Below, piece by piece: positions 1 to 5,969 of a stretch of DNA of 9,425 nt (positions within the stretch are counted from its first letter, which is position 1; each line of letters begins with the position of its first letter). Made by a program: the position numbers and the translations under genes. Origin of the DNA: an uncultured Porphyromonadaceae bacterium (lineage in GTDB: Bacteria; Bacteroidota; Bacteroidia; Bacteroidales; Muribaculaceae); the NCBI GenBank assembly GCA_947176545.1, contig CAMWRB010000034.1, positions 1-9,425 of the forward strand. The letters run 5' to 3'. Under the pieces are notes generated by a model. It did no database searches and had not been told where the DNA came from. It saw only the letters and a list, made by a program, of their open reading frames with translations.

Positions 1-974
1 AGATACCAGCTGCCGCCTGCGTCTGTTGTGCCTGTCACGTATGGCAAATACAGGGCAGGGACATTGAACCACTCGATGCCGTTCGCCACTTTCTTCTCTA
101 CCTCTATAACACGCACAGGCTTATAGGCACTTGAATGGAACAGATAGAGCGTGTACTTACCGGGTTTAGTGAACTGCAGACCTATGCGGTTTATCTTCGT
201 CGTCACGCCCTTTGACCTGACAGGAACTATCTCAAAACCTACAAAGCGGCCGCGGTTCTTCACCCTGTCCGCCAGACGCCCGGTACCGTCGAAGAGCGCA
301 CGGTTCTCACAGAGTGCTGTGCCTGTGCCGGACGACAGCTTCTCAGATATAAACCTTATGACAGCCTTATTGATGCTCGCTTTTGTCTTGTCCATGAGCC
401 ACTCGGAAAACAAGTCTGTCTCTGCCCAGTAATCTTTCGGATTATAAGGCCCTTTGGGGTCGAGCCCGGTGGCAACAAGTTCGTATCTTGTAGTATCGGT
501 AAGATTGATAAGGTCTTTCAACCCTCCTGACGCATTAGGCTTCTTATACCGGGAATCATACTCCCTGCAGTTTATCTTTTCCGGTTCCCCCACATGCTCA
601 TAGTCGCCGTCTTCTTTGCGCCGGAGTGTCCATTTCAAATCGCAGATGACAGCGTCAGGCGGTTCTTCCCAATCAGGCACAGGCGCGAAACCTTCACAAT
701 CCTGCAGTGCCCTGTACAGTTTCCCTTCACACTCTACTATGCTGCCTTTCAGGTATTTTTTACGCTCCGTGAAAGTATCGTGTTTTATATTCTGGAAATC
801 AGGCGCTATACATTGGAGGTTCTGCAGGGTCAACAGCGGATGGACTTGCTGGAAATACAGTCCCGACTTACTCTCTGTAAGTGAGTCGTCTATTTTAAAA
901 ACAGACGTGTCATAGTTCTGCTGCCATCCTATAAGATGCAGTAATTCATTCTGTATTTCATCAATCCGTATCAT
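1..974 (-). CDS. Partial phage structural-type protein, unknown function (C-terminus beyond window)
   Basis: An uninterrupted minus-strand frame starts at ATG 974-972 and stays open for 324 codons to the left edge, so the C-terminus is missing. The N-terminus reads MIRIDEIQNELLHLIGWQQN. Around residues 73-103 there is a segment of the form KGSIVECEGKLYRALQDCEG followed by P-x-P-D-W-E, which resembles the short aromatic carbohydrate-binding modules (CBM5/12-like) found in phage adhesion and structural proteins. Residues 240-320 are rich in alternating hydrophobic residues and look like a beta-sandwich domain. No transmembrane segment or signal peptide is seen. The gene follows the capsid gene after a strong terminator, so it probably starts its own transcript. 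I recognise the general family as one common next to capsid genes in Bacteroidota prophages, but know no proven function. Calling it a virion or tail-related protein is an inference from position and composition. Confidence 0.8.
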   Translation of the reverse strand, partial: MIRIDEIQNELLHLIGWQQNYDTSVFKIDDSLTESKSGLYFQQVHPLLTLQNLQCIAPDFQNIKHDTFTERKKYLKGSIVECEGKLYRALQDCEGFAPVPDWEEPPDAVICDLKWTLRRKEDGDYEHVGEPEKINCREYDSRYKKPNASGGLKDLINLTDTTRYELVATGLDPKGPYNPKDYWAETDLFSEWLMDKTKASINKAVIRFISEKLSSGTGTALCENRALFDGTGRLADRVKNRGRFVGFEIVPVRSKGVTTKINRIGLQFTKPGKYTLYLFHSSAYKPVRVIEVEKKVANGIEWFNVPALYLPYVTGTTDAGGSWY

Positions 975-976
975 GC

Positions 977-989
977 TGCGAATATAATC
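977..989 (-). promoter_or_regulatory. Promoter-like element before the left-edge gene
   Basis: On the minus strand the bases just before the ATG contain TTATATTCGCA (987-977), preceded by TTTGA. The same 11-mer occurs in the leader of the 216-residue gene (7402-7392), preceded by TTTTG. TATATTCG is one base from the Bacteroidota -7 element TAnnTTTG. No convincing -33 TTG at the usual spacing is seen. If this is the -7 box, transcription would begin almost at the ATG, giving a leaderless or nearly leaderless mRNA. This is an inference from the repeat and the consensus. Confidence 0.35.
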
Positions 990-1006
990 AAATTTTATCA
1001 AAAATA

Positions 1007-1042
1007 GAAAAGCCGGAGAGAAAAATTTCTCTCCGGCTTTTC
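1007..1042 (-). terminator. Intrinsic terminator after the capsid gene
   Basis: A perfect 17-bp inverted repeat (1007-1023 with 1026-1042) has a GC-rich core, GCCGGAGAG paired with CTCTCCGGC, bounded by A and T runs. On the minus strand the stem ends in TTTTC and is followed by TATTTTTG, a workable U-rich tail. It lies 28 bases after the capsid stop codon. The repeat is symmetric, so it could also stop plus-strand transcription. A smaller hairpin with a TTCG loop (GCACG/TGTGC) lies between the capsid stop and the terminator. Confidence 0.85.
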
Positions 1043-1070
1043 ACTGCACACGAACGTGCCCGCACACTTT

Positions 1071-2168
1071 TTAAGCTTGCGCAGCAGCCTTCGTTTCACC
1101 GACAATCTGAACAGGCTTGCCGTAAACGGCACCTTCGTTCGATACGTTGAAGGCGAGGATAGGACTTGCCAAAGCGTCCGCGTCGCTGTTGTAAGCGGTG
1201 ATGAAGGCGACATCGACGGCGAAGCCGTAGTGTTCCTTGCGTACACGCACCATATCTTCCGAAGCAGCTCCGGCGATAGCGCTGAAGTCGCCAACGGAAT
1301 TGTAGAAGTACGTGCCGACCTCCATGTTGAGCATAGGCAGCTGGGCGATACCCCATTCGTGGCCGTCGGGGGTCGAACCGCCGAGCAGACACTCACGCTC
1401 GAAACGCGTCAGCATACCGAGCGAACCTGCGCTCACAGCGTACCCTTGGGCGTATTTGCCTTCGGTGGTGGCGATGTTGTTCGTCAAGTGAACGATTTTG
1501 GTGCCAAACTCATTCTGCTTGTTCACATCGTTGTACAGGCCGTGCTGCTGCAGCTTGCGCATGATGCTTTCAACACCGGGGTCGCCGATGATGTGCAGCT
1601 GGTTGTAGAAGTCGTTGGAACCCATCATCACCTCAAGGTCGCCGAAGACGTTCTCACGCTCGGTCCATTTGGCGTTGATGTTGTTTCCAGTGAAGTCATA
1701 CAGCAACGGGTTCTTCAAGACTTTCGTCTTGTTGGCCGCGAGCACCGCCAAAGCGGTCTCATCCAGCTTCTTGGCGAACGCGTACACGTATTTCATCATC
1801 TTGGTCTCGAAATCCTTCTGGATTCCGATTTCGTTGTTCATGTACAACGAAGGCACGATGGTGAAACCGAACGCGTAAGGCACAAACGTAATCTGCACCA
1901 TGCGCGACGTGTTTTCACTGTCGGCGATGGTCAGCGAACGCGTGCTGCCGATGGTGATGCCCTTATCGTAATCGATGACGGGCGTTTCAAACGTGCGGCC
2001 GACAGATTCGCGGGCCTTTGCCTTCATCTCGTCAGTCAAGATACCCGTGGGGTCTTCGGACTGCGACATGAAAGCGTCAAGTGCGCCGTACCGGCTGGGG
2101 CGGTACTCGAACTTGTCCAAATTCGACTTGGCGCGGAGGTTTTGCATCCTCGTTAAGACTAAGCTCAT
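1071..2168 (-). CDS. Major capsid protein (HK97-fold type, inferred)
   Basis: 365 residues, starting MSLVLTRMQNLRAKSNLDKF. The role is inferred from size, from position directly downstream of a coiled-coil scaffold-type gene in a terminase-portal-scaffold-capsid order, and from composition: soluble, no membrane segment, a helical and charged N-terminal arm (about residues 1-60), then mixed alpha/beta sequence with segments such as VQITFVPYAFGFTIVPSLYM (about 91-110) and a glycine-rich C-terminal half. This fits an HK97-type subunit, but I cannot demonstrate the fold by eye. The start at 2168 is preceded by an A-rich stretch (AATAAAAACTTTAAAAACC) with no Shine-Dalgarno sequence, as usual in Bacteroidota. 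The 81-base leader carries a motif shared with the leader of the 216-residue gene. The gene is followed by a strong terminator, so it ends the head operon. A long plus-strand open frame over the same bases is a shadow. Confidence 0.8.
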   Translation of the reverse strand: MSLVLTRMQNLRAKSNLDKFEYRPSRYGALDAFMSQSEDPTGILTDEMKAKARESVGRTFETPVIDYDKGITIGSTRSLTIADSENTSRMVQITFVPYAFGFTIVPSLYMNNEIGIQKDFETKMMKYVYAFAKKLDETALAVLAANKTKVLKNPLLYDFTGNNINAKWTERENVFGDLEVMMGSNDFYNQLHIIGDPGVESIMRKLQQHGLYNDVNKQNEFGTKIVHLTNNIATTEGKYAQGYAVSAGSLGMLTRFERECLLGGSTPDGHEWGIAQLPMLNMEVGTYFYNSVGDFSAIAGAASEDMVRVRKEHYGFAVDVAFITAYNSDADALASPILAFNVSNEGAVYGKPVQIVGETKAAAQA

Positions 2169-2249
2169 GGTTTTTAAAGTTTTTATTGGTTAAACATTAA
2201 ATGCTACCACGTGCATGACCCTTTTGCGCCAGTTAGCATTTTGGATTTC
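2169..2249 (-). promoter_or_regulatory. Structured leader of the capsid gene, shared with the 216-residue gene
   Basis: This 81-base gap between scaffold and capsid genes holds three things. First, an inverted repeat AAATGCTA/TAGCATTT (2199-2206 with 2234-2241), 8 bp perfect, enclosing a CACGTG palindrome at 2208-2213. Second, the 12-mer ATGTTTAACCAA on the minus strand (2197-2186), identical to one before the 216-residue gene. Third, an A-rich translation-initiation stretch directly before the ATG. The 12-mer opens a tiny frame, ATG TTT AAC CAA TAA, ending 18 bases before the capsid ATG. A role in expression control is inferred from the duplication. Confidence 0.5.
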
Positions 2250-3188
2250 TTACCGTAAGGGCAATTCCAGTACGTTGTTCTCCTTGAAAAGCTCCGACAT
2301 CTTCTGGGAGAATTCCTTAGAGTCACGCGTAAGCCCAGAGGCGAGCAAATGTTTCTCAATCATGTTGCTCGCTTCTACCTGTGTCCTCACACCCGACAAG
2401 TCGATGCCCACAGGGTTGGAGCCGTTGGAACCGGTGCCGGGACCTGTGCCGCCGCCAGTCCGTGTCCTGTCAGGCTCAATCATATCCTTGATGGACGTCT
2501 CCATGACGAGCTCCTGTATCGTGTACGGGTTGAGGTTGTTCTTCACATTGTTGAGGATGTTGCCATCCTTGTCGCGCAGCACGAGGCGTCTTTCGTCGCC
2601 GATGAAATCAGGCGTACCCTTCGCAAGCACTTCCGCTTTGGCAGAGTCAAGCAGGACTTTGCGCACGGCGTCCGTGACACCGGGTTTGAACTTAAGGCCA
2701 GCCACGGCCGCTTGGAAAGCGTAGTCTACGTGCGTGTTGCGCATCGCGGTCTCATACTCGGCCGTCTTCGCCGCAAACTCCGTCTCCTTGGCTTTCAACT
2801 GCTCCTGCAGCTGCGAAACGCGCGTCTTAGCGTCTTTCAACTCTGTACGCAGGGTTTCATCCGGAGTGCCTTTGTCGATTTTGTCTTGGAGCTCGGCGAT
2901 TTTCGCATTGGCTTTATCAAGCTCAGCTTTTGTACCCTTCGACGATTCTACTTTACCCTTGTAGTCGCCAAGCACGCGCTTCATATAGTCATAGCTCTTT
3001 TCGCCGTCTTTCTTGCCCACACCGGTCACGTCCATGATGTCCTTATCGTACTGTCCGTGCAATTCGCCGATGCGCTTGCCGATAACCGCGTTCTCATCGT
3101 TCTTCGACAGCTCGACGATGGCGCTGCGCTGCGCTTCCGTCAATCCGGACAGCGCTTCATTCTGTGTCAAAATCTCATCTGTGAGCAT
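2250..3188 (-). CDS. Capsid scaffolding-type protein with coiled coil
   Basis: 312 residues. Residues about 75-150 are strongly heptad-like and charged (KAELDKANAKIAELQDKIDK, then TRVSQLQEQLKAKETEFAAK), predicting a long coiled coil. A compact mixed segment follows (about 150-235), then a Gly/Thr/Ser/Pro-rich linker (about 243-260, TRTGGGTGPGTGSNGSNP), and a short helical, charged C-terminus. A coiled-coil centre, flexible linker and helical C-terminal capsid-binding tail form the usual architecture of phage scaffolding proteins, and the gene sits immediately before the capsid gene. No protease catalytic motif is obvious. The start at 3188 is one base after the stop of the 166-residue gene (TGA-C-ATG), indicating translational coupling. 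In the family such proteins direct procapsid assembly and are then expelled; here that is inferred from architecture and synteny. Confidence 0.75.
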   Translation of the reverse strand: MLTDEILTQNEALSGLTEAQRSAIVELSKNDENAVIGKRIGELHGQYDKDIMDVTGVGKKDGEKSYDYMKRVLGDYKGKVESSKGTKAELDKANAKIAELQDKIDKGTPDETLRTELKDAKTRVSQLQEQLKAKETEFAAKTAEYETAMRNTHVDYAFQAAVAGLKFKPGVTDAVRKVLLDSAKAEVLAKGTPDFIGDERRLVLRDKDGNILNNVKNNLNPYTIQELVMETSIKDMIEPDRTRTGGGTGPGTGSNGSNPVGIDLSGVRTQVEASNMIEKHLLASGLTRDSKEFSQKMSELFKENNVLELPLR

Positions 3189-3189
3189 G

Positions 3190-3690
3190 TCAGTCTTTTT
3201 TTGCAGTTACAAACTCCTTTGCCTCATTGTACGGGTCGTGCAGCACTTCTTCAATGCTGAAACCGATGGCCTTGAAATGCTGTTTGAACACCTGCCATTC
3301 AGCATAGGTGAACATCTGCGTGTAAGGCTTCGTCAAAGCTTTCCCTGTGTTGGGGTCGAACTTCTTACCGTTCACGATACGTAAGTGCAGCATCGCTTCA
3401 GTGCCGGGCTTAGGCTTATAAGCACTCTCGGCTTTCACTTCGGGTTTAGGCTCAGCTTTCACCTCAGGTTTGGGCTCGGCTTCAGCCTCCACTTTCGCGT
3501 CGTAGATTTTCCCGACAGCCTTCGTGTATTTCGCGAGGGCCGCGCGCTCTTCAGCGAGTTCTTTCGTCAAAGGACTGGTTTTCTCAATCTCGTTGATTTC
3601 CTTGTCCCTTAGCTTTAGCTCGGCGAGATGCGCTTTCAGGCTCTGCAGGTCCATTGCCTGCAGCTCCTGTGTCTTCATCGTTTTGAACAT
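3190..3690 (-). CDS. Small head-region accessory protein with Pro/Lys/Glu repeat linker, function unknown
   Basis: 166 residues. The N-terminal part (about 5-70) is helical and charged (DLQSLKAHLAELKLRDKEIN). A low-complexity linker follows (about 68-96) with two tandem AEPKPEVK units, then a compact C-terminal domain ending FTYAEWQVFKQHFKAIGFSI and a charged tail. I do not recognise the family; a minor head or head-completion role is suggested only by position between portal and scaffold. I chose the ATG at 3690 because an A/T-rich leader (AATAAAAAATAAACTTTTAG) like those of other starts here precedes it. That start overlaps the 3' end of the portal frame by 107 bases out of phase. Internal starts at 3678 and 3654 would shorten but not remove the overlap. 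The stop is one base before the scaffold start. Confidence 0.75.
   Translation of the reverse strand: MFKTMKTQELQAMDLQSLKAHLAELKLRDKEINEIEKTSPLTKELAEERAALAKYTKAVGKIYDAKVEAEAEPKPEVKAEPKPEVKAESAYKPKPGTEAMLHLRIVNGKKFDPNTGKALTKPYTQMFTYAEWQVFKQHFKAIGFSIEEVLHDPYNEAKEFVTAKKD
3431..3478 (-). repeat. 24-bp tandem repeat encoding AEPKPEVK twice
   Basis: Two adjacent 24-base units (3431-3454 and 3455-3478) differ at four positions, all at codon third positions, so the encoded octapeptide is the same in both. A partial third unit follows. The silent-only differences show selection to keep this extended Pro/Lys/Glu linker. Confidence 0.85.
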
Positions 3691-5389
3691 ACTCTAAAAG
3701 TTTATTTTTTATTACGTTAATCCTCTCCCTCATCGGCAATCCGGTGCCGAACTCGACAATGTTCACATTCTCACGCTCGAACCGGTTTATGTAGGCGCTG
3801 AAATTCACTTTGAGCCTCAGCATGCGCTCGTTTGCGAAGCCCGCATCACGCATCTCCGTCAACTCATCAAATGTCTTGTGTGCGTACGGCTCAAGCTGCT
3901 TCAGTATCAGCATACGCTGCAGCACCAGCGGGTTGTTCTTATACTCGACCTCCAGTATCTGCTGCGAAATCGCGTCAAGCTCCATGTCAGAGGCTCCGTT
4001 ATCTTTCGCCTGCGCATACTTCTTATAGAGCTCATCTACAGTAAACACATAGAACTCAGAGCCCCAACTGATGGACGAAGATATAAAATTTTCCCCATAC
4101 CGCAAACGGCACACGGTGTCTTCAACAAACTGCTGGGCCAACTCAAAATTGGTTTTCAGCGCGTTGAGCACGCTCGTCTTGCTCTCAAAATTAGCCGCGA
4201 CCTGCGTCTCGTTGATGGCTTCCTTCTCGCTCACGGTACCGCCGGACCCCACCACTGACACGATGATTTCATTCTTCAGCCGCACGCACTCGTCCACGTT
4301 GTAGTCAAGCGAGTCTTTGTCAATCGTGGTTATCTGCACCGGGTTACGCATATCTGCGACACCCTCGGCCATGTTCGGCACAGGCACTTCAAGGAATGAA
4401 CCCGGGCCGACGATGCGTTTCTCCTTGCAGCAGGGACATTCCTTGACTGTCCCGTCCGCCATGATGATGTACTCGTCTGTCGACCGGTTGCGCAGGAAAC
4501 CGCCACTGCAGTACTCGCCCGTCTCGTTGTTCTCAAAGTCACAATCGGCTTCGTAGGCGCTGTAAATCGGGTACGGCGCGTACAAGTCAAGGTGCCGCTT
4601 CGAAAGCGCGAAGAACAGGTACCAGTCGAGGTTGGACAGCTCCTTCGTAATCGGGTTCTTCTTGATGTCCGGGTTGTCCTCATTGAGCCGCGCAGTCCAA
4701 AAGAACCTCGCGGGGCAGTACCCGAGCCCATGCTCGCTGTCCGACAAGACAGCTGTTATCTTATCATTACCGTCCAGCTGGAAGACGCGTATGCTCTCAT
4801 CGTCAAACACCGCGAGGCGTTTCCCAGGTTGGCGGAAAACAAGCCAGAGGAGTGCGTTTTTGTCGTCAGGACTCGTCCTGTAATCGACAATATCCTCAAG
4901 GCCGAGCCAATAAAAATAAGGCTCCGGCATGGAACCTACCTGTTTCTCCGGCAAATCTACGACGAGCACGCTGTTGGGCGCCACCTGCATCTTGCGCCAA
5001 CCTACCGACCTCCACACCCCGGGCTCACCGAGCATATCCTTGCGGTACTTGGCCCAGTCTTCCTCCAGCCGCGTGTCTGTGAACTGATACGTCGCGGATG
5101 CGTTGCGGCTGTGGAACACACGCTCCAGCTCACGGTACACGTCCTCAACAAGCGAGACGGTTGGCAGCGGGAACTGGAACAACTTGACGAAAGTGTTGAA
5201 CTTATCCTTAGGCAACAGACCGCGGACCCAATCGAGGAACATCGTTGCAGGCAGGCTCATATAGTTGTTCCTCAGGTCCGTCTCTGTATGGAAACGCAAC
5301 CGTTTCTGTACAGCGATAGCCTTCTGAAGCACCGGTTTTTTCTCGGGCTTCTTCAGTGCCTCTTCGATTTGTTTTAAATCCAACACCAT
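3584..5389 (-). CDS. Portal-type head protein with putative zinc-binding cysteine cluster
   Basis: 601 residues. The portal call rests on size, place between the terminase genes and the scaffold/capsid genes, and general resemblance to large head proteins of Bacteroidota phages. The N-terminus (1-60) is basic and helical. Residues 120-270 are mixed alpha/beta with aromatic-rich segments. The middle carries C283 and C294 and a C-P-C-C cluster at 318-321, giving a C-x10-C ... C-x2-C pattern of a zinc ribbon. Residues 365-430 and 450-560 are long helices, as expected for a portal stem and crown. The last ~35 residues (NDEDTGAAGNGPAEPESASR onwards) are low complexity and overlap the next gene's start. 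The ATG at 5389 lies only 20 bases after the tRNA-Ile 3' end, in an A-rich leader, so the message probably begins inside or just after the tRNA cluster transcript. A function other than portal cannot be excluded. Confidence 0.65.
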   Translation of the reverse strand: MVLDLKQIEEALKKPEKKPVLQKAIAVQKRLRFHTETDLRNNYMSLPATMFLDWVRGLLPKDKFNTFVKLFQFPLPTVSLVEDVYRELERVFHSRNASATYQFTDTRLEEDWAKYRKDMLGEPGVWRSVGWRKMQVAPNSVLVVDLPEKQVGSMPEPYFYWLGLEDIVDYRTSPDDKNALLWLVFRQPGKRLAVFDDESIRVFQLDGNDKITAVLSDSEHGLGYCPARFFWTARLNEDNPDIKKNPITKELSNLDWYLFFALSKRHLDLYAPYPIYSAYEADCDFENNETGEYCSGGFLRNRSTDEYIIMADGTVKECPCCKEKRIVGPGSFLEVPVPNMAEGVADMRNPVQITTIDKDSLDYNVDECVRLKNEIIVSVVGSGGTVSEKEAINETQVAANFESKTSVLNALKTNFELAQQFVEDTVCRLRYGENFISSSISWGSEFYVFTVDELYKKYAQAKDNGASDMELDAISQQILEVEYKNNPLVLQRMLILKQLEPYAHKTFDELTEMRDAGFANERMLRLKVNFSAYINRFERENVNIVEFGTGLPMRERINVIKNKLLEYVQNDEDTGAAGNGPAEPESASRRAKAKGQGNQRD

Positions 5390-5409
5390 CGGTTACGTTT
5401 TATTTATTG

Positions 5410-5479
5410 CAGCGGGAGAAGGAATCGAACCTTCTGCCTCTCAGTTATAAACTGAGCGCGCTACCAACTGAATCCCGCA
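5410..5479 (-). tRNA. tRNA-Ile (anticodon UAU) with reduced D-arm
   Basis: The T-arm is GAAGG-TTCGATT-CCTTC and the anticodon arm is CTCAG-TTTATAA-CTGAG (anticodon UAU, U33 present), decoding AUA. Six acceptor pairs form (GCGGGA/TCCCGC) and position 1-72 is a T-T mismatch. The D-loop core AGTTGGTAG is present, but the usual AGCTC/GAGC stem is missing, leaving almost no D-stem, so the RNA is only 70 bases. CCA is not encoded. The anticodon arm is one base (C34 to T34) from a typical CAU arm, suggesting descent from a tRNA-Met or Ile2-type gene. AUA codons are used in the genes here, most visibly in the left-edge gene. Confidence 0.75.
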
Positions 5480-5482
5480 GTG

Positions 5483-5554
5483 AGGCACCTGACGGACTCG
5501 AACCGCCGTGTTACAGCTTTGCAGACTGCCGCCTGACCACTCGACCAAGGTGCC
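5483..5554 (-). tRNA. tRNA-Cys (anticodon GCA)
   Basis: A canonical cloverleaf: acceptor GGCACCT/AGGTGCC with discriminator U73 (the identity base for Cys), D-stem GTC/GGC, anticodon loop CTGCAAA with GCA and U33, T-arm GGCGG-TTCGAGT-CCGTC. The anticodon stem includes two G-U pairs. No encoded CCA. It lies 3 bases before tRNA-Ile and 4 bases after the permuted candidate, so it is co-transcribed with them. Confidence 0.9.
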
Positions 5555-5558
5555 TTTT

Positions 5559-5666
5559 CAATAACAAGAAGCGGTGCCTGTGCTTGCCCACTACACCACG
5601 CAGCCCCGCACTGGCGCTGCGGTAAGCCTCGAACATACCCTTTGCCCCATTGCTCCATCATTATTG
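5559..5666 (-). tRNA. Candidate circularly permuted (3' half first) tRNA gene
   Basis: Read on the minus strand, a T-arm (5638-5622, GTATG-TTCGAGG-CTTAC, one T-T mismatch) runs straight into an acceptor 3' strand ending CGCAGCGCCA (5621-5612), whose last bases are CCA. After a 6-base linker comes an acceptor 5' strand GGCTGCG (5605-5599), then U8 and G9, and a well-formed D-arm GTGT-AGTGGGCAA-GCAC (5596-5580) with A14, GG and A21. The two acceptor strands pair over six consecutive bases (GCTGCG/CGCAGC). There is no D-arm before the T-arm and no T-arm after the D-arm, so neither half belongs to a normal-order gene. The open ends can pair as an anticodon-arm region: GCACC with GGGGC (one mismatch), GCTTC with GGAGC, and TTATTG with CAATAA. 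The amino-acid identity cannot be fixed. A pair of rearranged remnants is the alternative. Confidence 0.45.
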
Positions 5667-5669
5667 TTG

Positions 5670-5756
5670 TCGAAGCGGAGGGAATCGAACCCCCGTAACA
5701 ATATCTACCTCAGCAGTATACTGCTCTCGTAGACTACATTACATCCATACGCTTCG
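5670..5756 (-). tRNA. tRNA-like gene with long hairpin in place of the anticodon arm
   Basis: The acceptor stem is a perfect 7 bp (CGAAGCG/CGCTTCG) with discriminator A and U8-A9. The T-arm is GGGGG-TTCGATT-CCCTC. Between them, instead of a normal D-arm plus 7-base anticodon loop, is an imperfect hairpin: TCTAC, GAG, AGCAG, loop TATA, CTGCT, GAG, GTAGA (5734-5705), with GTAA/TTAC able to pair outside it. The apical loop has only 4 bases and no U33, so no anticodon can be read. A weak D-stem GGAT/GTCT is possible but competes with the long hairpin. Length is 87 bases. It is either an unusual structured tRNA-like RNA or a tRNA gene with an insertion. Confidence 0.55.
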
Positions 5757-5885
5757 CGGTGAACTGGGCCTGCTCCAACTGCAGCTTCACAAGAAAGCGT
5801 CGACAGCTACTCGCTCATGAACTTTCACCATCTGTCTTAGCTTGCTCCGAAAGGCCTGATGCTGGATTGACCTTTCCCCAGTCCG
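5757..5885 (-). other. 129-base spacer with hairpins inside the tRNA cluster
   Basis: No coding frame or complete tRNA is seen. On the minus strand there is a nested hairpin, GTGAA-G-CTGC-AGTTGGA-GCAG-GCCCAG-TTCAC (5790-5760), whose inner part resembles a short D-arm. An ACGCTT (5800-5795) could pair with AAGCGT (5754-5749), which is the 5' acceptor strand of the next tRNA-like gene and would compete with its folding. Another inverted repeat is GACAG/CTGTC. Confidence 0.4.
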
Positions 5886-5969
5886 CGGCAGCAGAAGGAT
5901 TCGAACCTTCATGTAATGCGCACGCTATCGACACGCTCGCATTAGGACTTCCAAGTCACATATACTGCC
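5886..5969 (-). tRNA. tRNA-like gene with extended anticodon arm (apical loop CGA, Ser-like)
   Basis: The acceptor GGCAGTA/TGCTGCC has 7 pairs including one G-U, with discriminator G. The T-arm is GAAGG-TTCGAAT-CCTTC. A hairpin GAC-TTGGAA-GTC serves as D-arm, although 5 bases instead of 2 separate it from the acceptor. The anticodon arm is drawn out to 12 base-paired steps: TAATGCG, A, GCGT, loop GTCGATA, GCGT, G, CGCATTA. The apical 7-base loop has U33 and would present CGA (Ser, UCG codon). The same bases can be read as a normal 5-bp stem TAATG/CATTA with 14 extra bases in the loop. Length 84. The variable loop is only CAT, so it is not a normal class II tRNA-Ser. Confidence 0.55.

Noticed and set aside
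999..1006. TATTTTTG matching the Bacteroidota -7 consensus
   Set aside because: It lies within the U-rich tail of the terminator and has no -33 partner, so the match is more likely part of the terminator.
1056..2156. Long plus-strand open frame (366 codons) opposite the capsid gene
   Set aside because: It mirrors the capsid frame almost exactly, has an unnatural Val/Arg/His-rich composition, and no leader. It is a shadow of the GC-biased minus-strand codons.
2349..3260. Plus-strand open frame of 303 codons opposite the scaffold gene
   Set aside because: The minus-strand frame has a clear coiled-coil protein and tight operon spacing; this one has no supporting signal.
5461..5661. Minus-strand open frame of 66 codons across the tRNA-Cys region
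   Set aside because: It overlaps a canonical tRNA and the permuted candidate; the RNA signals explain the sequence better.
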